Program-made: the position numbers and the translations under genes
The notes under the pieces: generated by a model
Database searches by the model: none
What the model saw: the letters and a program-made list of their open reading frames with translations, nothing else
What the model was told of the DNA's origin: nothing
Part shown: positions 6,869 to 13,747 of the stretch, in pieces
Numbering within the stretch: the stretch's first letter is position 1
Layout of the letters: every line of letters starts with the position of its first letter
NCBI GenBank assembly: GCA_964655775.1
Contig: CAZZNQ010000057.1
Span: forward strand, 1-27,063
Direction: 5' to 3'
DNA length: 27,063 bases
From: CAZZNQ01 sp964655775
Lineage (GTDB): Bacteria > Planctomycetota > Brocadiia > SM23-32

Positions 6869-8194
6869 ATGAGGAAACGCACCGGAGACTGGCGGGATGT
6901 GCTGTCCGCGTACGCGCTGGCGATCGACACGAAGATGATCTGTATGGGTCTCTTGGCCACGGTTCTCTCGGTGGTCGTGATGATCCTGGCTGCGTTGCTG
7001 TACCGCTGGTGTGCGGGCGCGGACATGGTTCCGGCGATGGTCGACACAACGCCGCGAGCGATGATGCAGGGGCTCATGGCCGGGCAGGGCCTTGCCGTTG
7101 CCGCCGGCTTCTTTCCGCTGCTCAACCCTTTCGCCGGCGGCCACATCGTCCACTTCATCCTGTCGCTGCTGTTCTACGCCGGCATGCTCTGGGTGTTTAG
7201 CGGCGCCGGCGGTGTGATATCACGGCTGGCGGCCCTGCGTTATGCGCGCGGCGACCTGCCCACGCTGGCAGAAGCGCAGAAGATGGTACGCGAGAAACGG
7301 CTCTCGTACTTCTTTGCGCCCCTGCTGCCACTCGCGGCGATAGTGGCATTCACGCTGCTGAACCTGGTTGGCGGACTGGTTGCATCCATCCCCTATGTTG
7401 GTCGCCTGCTGCTGATCTTCCCCGGCTTCCCGCTGCTCATGCTCACCGGCATGGTCATGGTGTTCTTCGTCGTGTTCGGAGTGCTTGGTTTCGGCATGAT
7501 GATGCCGGCTATCAGCGTCGGCGGCAAGGACGCCTTCGAGGGCTGGAGCAGTTCCTTCAGCTACATCCTGTGGGGATTCGGGCGGCTCGTCTGCTACATG
7601 GTCATTGCCCTCCTGATCGGCATGATCTCCTTTGTGTTCGCGCGGGGCGTCGTCGAACTGCTTATCTACCTGATCTACCAGAGCGTGCAGCTCGGCTTCG
7701 TTTCGGGGACGCCCTGGCTGACTTACGACGTGACGCCCGTCGGAATCATCATAGGTCCTGCGGGCACGGGCTTTGTCCGCGTTTGCAGTTCGATCCTGAT
7801 GGTCTTCATCGGAGTTCTGCGCGCCATCCCGCTGGCCTACATGATCGCCTACTTCTTCTGTGCCTACACCATCATCTTCCTCTTGATGCGAAAGCACGTC
7901 GACAACGTGGACATCGACGAGATCTACGAGGAAGAGATCGAGGATGAGGGCATCATGGAGGAGCCGCTCCCAGGCGCGACCGAGGAAGTCCCGCCCGCTG
8001 AGGCCGAGCCGACGGCCGAGGTCGAGGAAGCGGCGGAGACGGATGAGGAGGACGAAGGGAAAGCCGAATCCGAGCCCGAAGCCGAGGAGCAGGAGGAGGA
8101 ACCGGAGGCCGAGGAGCAGCCTCAGGAGCCGGCCGAAGAGGCCCAGGAGGAGTCCGACGAGTCCGCAGATGAGGAACCCAAGGACGAGAAGTAG
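6869..8194 (+). CDS. Polytopic membrane protein with acidic C-terminal tail
   Basis: 441 aa, family not recognised. ATG 6869 is chosen because it follows purine-rich GGGAGAAAGAGG and precedes a normal cytoplasmic N-terminus (MRKRTGDWRDVL); a TTG at 6827 is in frame. Hydrophobic stretches at about 23-45, 92-113, 148-170, 185-212, 233-258 and 305-340 indicate five to seven membrane segments, several Gly/Met-rich (for example LGFGMMMPAISVGG). Residues 345-441 form a long Glu/Pro/Ala-rich tail with almost no hydrophobics, ending EEPKDEK. The tail is probably disordered, and cytoplasmic or periplasmic by topology. It stands alone between its own promoter and terminator, so context gives no function. 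Confidence 0.85.
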   Translation: MRKRTGDWRDVLSAYALAIDTKMICMGLLATVLSVVVMILAALLYRWCAGADMVPAMVDTTPRAMMQGLMAGQGLAVAAGFFPLLNPFAGGHIVHFILSLLFYAGMLWVFSGAGGVISRLAALRYARGDLPTLAEAQKMVREKRLSYFFAPLLPLAAIVAFTLLNLVGGLVASIPYVGRLLLIFPGFPLLMLTGMVMVFFVVFGVLGFGMMMPAISVGGKDAFEGWSSSFSYILWGFGRLVCYMVIALLIGMISFVFARGVVELLIYLIYQSVQLGFVSGTPWLTYDVTPVGIIIGPAGTGFVRVCSSILMVFIGVLRAIPLAYMIAYFFCAYTIIFLLMRKHVDNVDIDEIYEEEIEDEGIMEEPLPGATEEVPPAEAEPTAEVEEAAETDEEDEGKAESEPEAEEQEEEPEAEEQPQEPAEEAQEESDESADEEPKDEK

Positions 8195-8223
8195 TCGTAC
8201 GGCTTCACGATTACGGAGAACCC

Positions 8224-8251
8224 GGGAGGGCGCGTTGCGCCCTCCCTTTTT
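8224..8251 (+). terminator. Intrinsic terminator after the membrane protein gene
   Basis: GGGAGGGCGC (8224-8233) and GCGCCCTCCC (8237-8246) form a perfect 10-bp stem with a 3-nt loop GTT, followed directly by TTTTT (8247-8251). This is a textbook rho-independent terminator for rightward transcription. It sits between convergent genes; the leftward side lacks a matching T-run, so it works mainly in one direction. Confidence 0.92.
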
Positions 8252-8254
8252 CAT

Positions 8255-9754
8255 TCAGCGATGGGGGTTAGCCCGTCGCCGGAAGAGCTCCTTTACGGCC
8301 GGGTACAGGTCGCGGTACCGCTCGTAGTGTGGCAGGTAAGCTTCAGTCAAACGTTGTCTCGGCTCGTAGCGGCGGTAACCCTCGTGCTCGAAGCGGCGCG
8401 AGATGTCGGCCAGGTCCATCTCGCCCGATGCGATTCCCGCCAGCAGCGCCGCCCCGTACGCCGCGCTCCTGTACGACGGTGGGACCATCCAGGTGACGCC
8501 CGTCACATCCGCCTTGATCTGGCACCACAAAGCGTTCTGACTCCCGCCGCCGCAGCTCCGCAGGCAATCGATCCGGAAGCCGCCCGCGCGCATTGTCTCC
8601 AGGTTCTGGCGCAGCCCGAATGCGACACCCTCCATGACTGCCTTCACGACCTCGGCTCTATTGGTCCGGCTGGAGAACCCGAGGAGCACTCCCCGCGCTT
8701 CGGGGTCCCACACCGGTGATCGCTCGCCGGTGAGGTAGGGCAGGAAGAGCATGCCCGTCGGACCGGGTGGCAGCGCGCCGACAAGTTCCGTTGCCCGTTC
8801 GAAGGCCCCCTCCTGCTGGTCTTCGAGCAAGCGATGCACGATCCATTCCAGCGAAGTCCCTGCTGCGGACATCGGTGCGTGGTTCAGATAGAGTCCGGGC
8901 ACCACGTGATGCGCTTCGCCGAGTGACAACAGCTCGGACGGGGAACGCGAGGCGGTGCCTATTCCGCCGGACGTGCCGGTGACCTCGAACGCCAGCCCCT
9001 CTGCGACGACGCCCGCGCCCAATGCCGCACAGGCCGTGTCCATGCCGCCTGCAACCACAACTGCGTCGCTCGGCAGCAGCGTCTCCGTCGCCGCTGCTTC
9101 GGTGACGTTTCCAATCGCCGCGTCCGGCGTCGCCACGGCCGGCAGTAGGCTCGAATCAAAACCATACCGAGAGCAGAACGCCGACCACGGTTCCAGCGTC
9201 TCCAGCAGTAGGGGATATCCCATCACGTCGGCGCGGCTGAGTGTCATCCGTTCCGAAAGGCGAAGCGTGATGTAACCCGGGGTGGACAGGAAGGCGTGGG
9301 CGCGCTGGTATAGCTTCGGCTGGCTCCTCATGAACCACAGAATCTTGGGCCAGAGTAGAAACGGTGCGGCGGGTGTGCCGGTAGCTTGCCTTACCGTGTC
9401 ACGGCCGAACTGCTCCTCGACCTCTGCGGCTTCCGGTGCGGCCCGGGTGTCCTGCCATATCACGGCGTCTCGCAGAGGACGCCCGTTGCGCGCCACCGGC
9501 AACAGCGGCGTGCTCTGCCCGCAGACGGCCACCGCTCGCACTCGGTCAAGCTTGTGCCTTGCTGCTATGCTTCGGATGGCATGGCAACATGCCCGCCACC
9601 AGTCCTCGGGGTTCTGTTCTGCTCGGCCGGGCCCATCGCGCGATGTCGGATGTCCGACCGCTGCCTGCGCGATGGTGTCTCCGGTCGACTCGATCAGGCA
9701 CGCCCGGCAGCCCGTGGTGCCCACGTCTATTCCCAGGAGCAGGCTGTCGCTCAT
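8255..9754 (-). CDS. FGGY-family carbohydrate kinase (xylulokinase-like)
   Basis: 499 aa, cytosolic ATP-dependent sugar kinase of the two-domain actin-like fold. N-terminal phosphate loop GIDVGTTGCRACLIE (8-22), FGGY signature region WPKILWFMRS (about 135-144), putative catalytic base Asp239 in GGMDTACAALGAG, ATP-site GTSGGIG, then LPYLTGERSPVWDP and CGGGSQNALWCQIKADV, all closest to xylulokinase-type members. The substrate motif differs: where XylB has GQMHG this has GQSTP, so xylulose is not assured. ATG 9754 (minus strand) is preceded by GGGAG; an in-frame extension to 9832 lacks a site. It is a single gene, convergent with the membrane protein gene and divergent from the 9941 operon. Confidence 0.93.
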   Translation of the reverse strand: MSDSLLLGIDVGTTGCRACLIESTGDTIAQAAVGHPTSRDGPGRAEQNPEDWWRACCHAIRSIAARHKLDRVRAVAVCGQSTPLLPVARNGRPLRDAVIWQDTRAAPEAAEVEEQFGRDTVRQATGTPAAPFLLWPKILWFMRSQPKLYQRAHAFLSTPGYITLRLSERMTLSRADVMGYPLLLETLEPWSAFCSRYGFDSSLLPAVATPDAAIGNVTEAAATETLLPSDAVVVAGGMDTACAALGAGVVAEGLAFEVTGTSGGIGTASRSPSELLSLGEAHHVVPGLYLNHAPMSAAGTSLEWIVHRLLEDQQEGAFERATELVGALPPGPTGMLFLPYLTGERSPVWDPEARGVLLGFSSRTNRAEVVKAVMEGVAFGLRQNLETMRAGGFRIDCLRSCGGGSQNALWCQIKADVTGVTWMVPPSYRSAAYGAALLAGIASGEMDLADISRRFEHEGYRRYEPRQRLTEAYLPHYERYRDLYPAVKELFRRRANPHR

Positions 9755-9940
9755 GGCCGTCTCCCGTGCAGCAGCAGTGGTTCGCGAACACAATCCGACA
9801 AGACTGTAAACGGATACGGGGGACAAGCGCAACGAGGCGCGATCCGGCTGGCCAAAACGTGTGCGTTCGGGCCGGGCTTTCTGTTAGAGTATTGGCGCGT
9901 TCGAGAACTGACATCCGGAATCCAACCAGGGAGCCACCAG

Positions 9941-10750
9941 ATGTTCATAGATCTGCATACCAACGTGTACGACGAACCGGGCTATGGAGAGGCGCTCGTG
10001 GAAACGGCCCGCAGCCTGGGGTTCGATCATCTGTGCATCATGGGGGGCGAGGAACGCTACGGGTTGGCCGCTAACGCCGAAGTGCGACGGTTGGCCGACC
10101 GCTATCCGGAGATGCTTGTGCCTTTCGCACACATTGACCTCGCTGAAGACCGACCGGGCACCTTGGAACGCCTGAAACGCGCTGGCTTTCGGGGACTCCT
10201 GGCTTGGGCGCCGCCTCATCCGTATGACGATGACAGTTTCTACCCGCTCTACGAAGCGGCCGAGGCCCTGGAGCTGCCCGTTATGTTCTACACCGGCTTC
10301 TTGCCGCGCACCCCGTTGGACAAAGCACTCCGGGTTCGCTGCGCCAACATGCGGCCGGTATGTCTGGACACCGTCGCGCGTTGCTTCACGGGGCTGCACC
10401 TGATCGGCGTGGGGCTGGGCAGCCCCTGGTGCGAAGAGGCCCTCGAGACCATGCGACGGAACCCCAACGTCTTCTTCGACCTGTCCGGAGGAATGCTGAC
10501 CAGGATGGGGCCGGAGAACGTGGGGATGATGCTTCGGGAGGGCGGCGGACAGTTGTGGGAAGAGGATCTGGAAGGCGGGTTGAGCCGCCAGTTGGTGTTC
10601 GGGAGCGGCGTCCGCCACGAAGAAATAGCCCGAGTGGAGAGCGAATACCGGCAGGTGCTCCGGGCCGCACCGGCGGACGCTCGGCAGCAGGAAGACGTGA
10701 TGGGAGGTACGGCAGCCAGGATACTGGGTATAGAGGCCCCGGAGCGCTAG
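9941..10750 (+). CDS. Amidohydrolase-2-fold protein with lost metal ligands
   Basis: 269 aa. The overall pattern is an amidohydrolase-2 TIM barrel (PF04909-like): IDLHTN at the N-terminus, GFRGLLAWAPPHP, YEAAEALELPVMFYTG, GLGSPWCEEALETMRRNPNVFFDLSG and LVFGSGVRHEE. The usual zinc-site residues are mostly replaced: DxHxH is DLHTN, PVxxHTG is PVMFYTG, HLGxPW is GLGSPW and FGSD is FGSG. A catalytic metal site is therefore unlikely, and it may bind a ligand or protein instead. ATG 9941 follows AGGGAG; the frame is open further upstream but that part is shadow of the kinase gene. It heads a tight four-gene run, with the next gene 9 nt away. Confidence 0.82.
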   Translation: MFIDLHTNVYDEPGYGEALVETARSLGFDHLCIMGGEERYGLAANAEVRRLADRYPEMLVPFAHIDLAEDRPGTLERLKRAGFRGLLAWAPPHPYDDDSFYPLYEAAEALELPVMFYTGFLPRTPLDKALRVRCANMRPVCLDTVARCFTGLHLIGVGLGSPWCEEALETMRRNPNVFFDLSGGMLTRMGPENVGMMLREGGGQLWEEDLEGGLSRQLVFGSGVRHEEIARVESEYRQVLRAAPADARQQEDVMGGTAARILGIEAPER

Positions 10751-10759
10751 GGGACGAGA

Positions 10760-12751
10760 ATGAAGGGATCTATGCCTCTTCAGCAGACGTTGGTGTGGGA
10801 GTACGAAAGCGAAGACCCCGTACTGCACATCGCAGTGGCTGGCGCTGCGGACACGTCTCTTGTGGCCACCGCGGCCAGGACGATGTGCGTCATCGACGGG
10901 GCGGGTAACGCAAGCGGAACGTTCAACAGCACGTATCCCGTGCGTGTCGTCCGGGGTGACAGGCGAGGCCACTACTTCAGCGCGTTGGCGGGCGAGGTGA
11001 TCTACGCCTTCAGTGCCCAGGGGCAGTTCGAATGGCGGGTGGAATTGGACGGAGATGTTTCGGATTTTGACGTCGAGTCGACCGGGGAAAGCCTTGCGGC
11101 GGTGACTCTTGGCGGACGCCTTTACGTGCACAATCCGCAGACACACGAGACGCGCGTCGCGACCACGGGAAAGTCGATGACGGCGGTGGCCTGTGTGGAG
11201 GAGGACGAGGAGCCCTGGTTCTTGGTGCGCGATGAGAAAGGCCGGCTGGCGCTGGTTGACGATCATGCCGTGGCGGCCTGGGAGCAGGATCTGGCGGGGT
11301 CCATCGGGAACGTATGCGCCAGCGGGATAGCGGATCTGGTCGCTGCCCCGGCAGGAGATGGCGGCGTGGTCATGTTTGCACTGGACGGCCGGGAGAAGGG
11401 CTCAGTCGAGTTCGAGGAGCCGGTGGTTCGGCTTAGCATGTCGCCCGACGGCGCGGCACTGCTTGCAGAGACGGCGGGGGGTAGGCTGGTCCAGTTCACG
11501 GCAGACGGCAACATCACCTGGGAACACGATTTTGGGGGCGATCTGACGGCGTGGGGGATGGGACTGGGAGGTCGGTTCGTCGTCGTCGCCGAGGACCCGC
11601 TGATGGTGCGTGCATATCGGCTCCGGGCCGACGAGTCCGTGCCGGTAAGGACAACTGCCCCGCAGTCAGCGCCCTCCGCGGATGTCGAGCCGCAGGAGCG
11701 CGATACCGAGTACATGGAAGTAGAGAACATCATCGACAACACCGTCACGAGCGTGGTCGAACCTCCTTCAGAGCGCGTGCGGTTGCTTTGGAAGAAGAAG
11801 TTGCCGGGCGATAGTGCTCCCTCGGAGCCGTCGGGGCTGGCCCTGCGGCTTGACGGTCAGTACACGGCCCTGCTGCTTGGCGGCGGGCAGGTGATGGTGT
11901 TGGATCGAACGGGTGATAAAGTGGTGACGGCGCGCACTTCCGAGCCTGCTTGCATCTTGCCGCCGCTGCCGGAGCGTGCGTTTGCGGCCGTGGGAGTGAG
12001 GGATCTTGTTCTGCTCGATCCCGCGGCCGGGACGATCTCGATGGCACCGTTGGGCGAGAGATTCGTCAAGCTGTTCGACTGCTCGGCGGATGCGCGGCTG
12101 TGCTGCACGATTGACGACACAGACACCTTGCGCGCGTTCAACGGCGGTGGAAAGGCAGTATGGCAGAAGCGGATCGACCCCGAGCCCCTGTCTCTTTTTG
12201 TCAGCCCTCTCGGCAAGATGATCCTGGTTACCGACGTTGAGGGGCGCAATCGCTTCTTTAACGCCGCCGGGCGCCTCATTCGCAAGTTCCGGTTCTCGGG
12301 GTCCGATAGACGGGAGCCCCTGGCGCTGGCGGACGGATACAGCGTGTTCGGCAGGGCCGACGGGCATCTGGTGGTTCTGGACGGCGAGGGACGGCCACTG
12401 TGGTCGGAGCATCTGTTCAGCCGCATCGCGGACCTTGAAGTGTTTGGGGTGACTCTGGCAGTATATGGCGAGAGCGGTGCTTGCGTCGTGATCGATCCGT
12501 TGGAGAACCTGGTGTGGGACTTCCAGCCGCCGGAAGGCATGTCGCGGCTTCGCAAGCCGTCGCGTGGTGACCCCAGCGTGGTTCATGCCACGGGCAACGT
12601 TGTCAGCGTCTGGACGGGATACGGGCGCGACCTGCGGCTGCGCTGGTGCTACGAATGCGATGACGAGGTGAGCATCCTGAAGACGGACCGGCAGGGGCGC
12701 ACTGTCGTCGCATTGGCCGGCGATAAGCTCTACTGCCTCGAACCTCGGTGA
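10760..12751 (+). CDS. Double beta-propeller protein, cytoplasmic, unknown function
   Basis: 663 aa, no signal peptide or membrane segment. Two repeat-rich halves (about 1-290 and 342-663) are joined by a Pro/Ser/Glu linker. Each half carries recurring strand motifs with a conserved Trp before charged residues (LVWEYE, FEWRVEL, AAWEQDL, ITWEHDF in the first; LLWKKKL, AVWQKRI, PLWSEHL, LVWDFQ, LRWCYEC in the second), alternating with short VxVxDxxGx strands such as HLVVLDGEGRPLW. This is the pattern of PQQ/WD-like propellers, probably two domains. ATG 10760 follows AGGGGA, 9 nt after the upstream stop. A scaffold or sensor role for neighbours is plausible but not demonstrated. Confidence 0.85.
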   Translation: MKGSMPLQQTLVWEYESEDPVLHIAVAGAADTSLVATAARTMCVIDGAGNASGTFNSTYPVRVVRGDRRGHYFSALAGEVIYAFSAQGQFEWRVELDGDVSDFDVESTGESLAAVTLGGRLYVHNPQTHETRVATTGKSMTAVACVEEDEEPWFLVRDEKGRLALVDDHAVAAWEQDLAGSIGNVCASGIADLVAAPAGDGGVVMFALDGREKGSVEFEEPVVRLSMSPDGAALLAETAGGRLVQFTADGNITWEHDFGGDLTAWGMGLGGRFVVVAEDPLMVRAYRLRADESVPVRTTAPQSAPSADVEPQERDTEYMEVENIIDNTVTSVVEPPSERVRLLWKKKLPGDSAPSEPSGLALRLDGQYTALLLGGGQVMVLDRTGDKVVTARTSEPACILPPLPERAFAAVGVRDLVLLDPAAGTISMAPLGERFVKLFDCSADARLCCTIDDTDTLRAFNGGGKAVWQKRIDPEPLSLFVSPLGKMILVTDVEGRNRFFNAAGRLIRKFRFSGSDRREPLALADGYSVFGRADGHLVVLDGEGRPLWSEHLFSRIADLEVFGVTLAVYGESGACVVIDPLENLVWDFQPPEGMSRLRKPSRGDPSVVHATGNVVSVWTGYGRDLRLRWCYECDDEVSILKTDRQGRTVVALAGDKLYCLEPR

Positions 12752-12782
12752 CGCACGCACCACCCAGTGGTGGAGAACCGAT

Positions 12783-13277
12783 ATGCTGATCGGTGTGATG
12801 TCGGACAGCCATGACAATATCCCCGCTATACGCGACGCGGCGGCCCTGTTCGTGGAGCGGGGCGTCGAGGCAATACTGCACGCGGGCGATTTCGTGTCGC
12901 CGTTCGCGCTGAAGCCGTTGGCGGCGACCGGCATCCGGTTCGTCGGCGTGTTCGGCAACAATGACGGGGAACGCGTCGGCCTTCGCAAGGTCTGCCCTGA
13001 CATCCACGAGCCCCCGCATCGCTTCCATCTGTCTGGGCGTGCTCTGCTAATGGTGCACGACCCGGAGATCATCAGCGCCGATTTGCGCGCCGGGGCAGAG
13101 GTGGTGGTCCACGGTCACACCCACCAGGATGGTATCACCCGGGGCGATGAGCTGGTCATCAATCCCGGCGAGACGGCAGGTTGGCTCACCGGTCGTCGCA
13201 CCGTCGCACTGCTGGATCTCGATGCGCTCCAGGCCGAGATAGTTGAGATCGGCAAAGAAGAGGACGCCCTGGCATGA
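12783..13277 (+). CDS. YfcE/MJ0936-type metallophosphoesterase
   Basis: 164 aa, single-domain calcineurin-like phosphodiesterase. All metal-site motifs are visible: SDSHDN (Asp8, His10), HAGDF (Asp36), GNND (about 58-61), MVHD and GHTH near residue 117. Family members cleave phosphodiester substrates in vitro with Mn or other divalent metals; the physiological substrate is unknown. It follows the propeller gene after 31 nt, and its stop overlaps the next start by 4 nt (ATGA), so the operon is clear. Length and motifs are typical and nothing is missing. Confidence 0.94.
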   Translation: MLIGVMSDSHDNIPAIRDAAALFVERGVEAILHAGDFVSPFALKPLAATGIRFVGVFGNNDGERVGLRKVCPDIHEPPHRFHLSGRALLMVHDPEIISADLRAGAEVVVHGHTHQDGITRGDELVINPGETAGWLTGRRTVALLDLDALQAEIVEIGKEEDALA

Positions 13278-13735
13278 GACCACGATTGACGCTTCTGTTG
13301 TCGGCGCTGCTGCTTGCCTGCACCGGCTGCGTCGAGCGCCGCATGCTTATCCGCTCCGACCCCGTCGACGCGCCGGTCTGGATCGACGAGGTCTACGTCG
13401 GCAACACGCCCGTCGACTACAGTTTCGCGCACTACGGCTGGCGGCGTGTGCGTATCGGCCCCATCCGCGGCGAAGGTGAGCGCACGCTCTACCAGGAGAA
13501 AGAGTTCGAGACCAAGGTGGTGGCCCCCTGGTACGAGACCTTCCCGATCGATTTCTTCGCCGAGGTGCTCTATCCCGGCGTGCTGCGGGACATTCACGAG
13601 TTGCCTGTCATTGAGCTGGACAGCGCCGAGATTGTGCCCGGAAGCTATGACGCGCAGGCGGTCGAAGAGCTTCTGCAGCAGGCCGAGCTGATGCGCGAAC
13701 AAGCGCTGCGATCCGTGCCCGAAGCTATCGAGTGA
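13274..13735 (+). CDS. PEGA-domain lipoprotein
   Basis: 153 aa. N-terminal MRPRLTLLLSALLLACTGC is a lipoprotein signal; the lipidated Cys is either residue 16 or 19. Residues about 23-60 (LIRSDPVDAPVWIDEVYVG and the following NTPVDYSF) match the PEGA domain, a small beta module found in surface proteins. The rest contains a conserved-looking FPIDFFAEVLYPG segment and a C-terminal helix. It overlaps the phosphoesterase gene by 4 nt, so it ends the four-gene run and probably faces the periplasm or cell surface. It converges with recG, 12 nt away, without a visible terminator. Confidence 0.88.
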   Translation: MRPRLTLLLSALLLACTGCVERRMLIRSDPVDAPVWIDEVYVGNTPVDYSFAHYGWRRVRIGPIRGEGERTLYQEKEFETKVVAPWYETFPIDFFAEVLYPGVLRDIHELPVIELDSAEIVPGSYDAQAVEELLQQAELMREQALRSVPEAIE

Positions 13736-13747
13736 CGGCCCTCCATT

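Noticed and set aside
9386..9940. N-terminal extension of the amidohydrolase-like gene
   Set aside because: The frame is open but overlaps the kinase gene on the other strand; ATG 9941 has the ribosome site and begins at the family N-terminus.
9884..11266. Minus-strand open frame across the amidohydrolase and propeller genes
   Set aside because: It crosses two well-supported plus-strand genes and their junction and shows no family motif.
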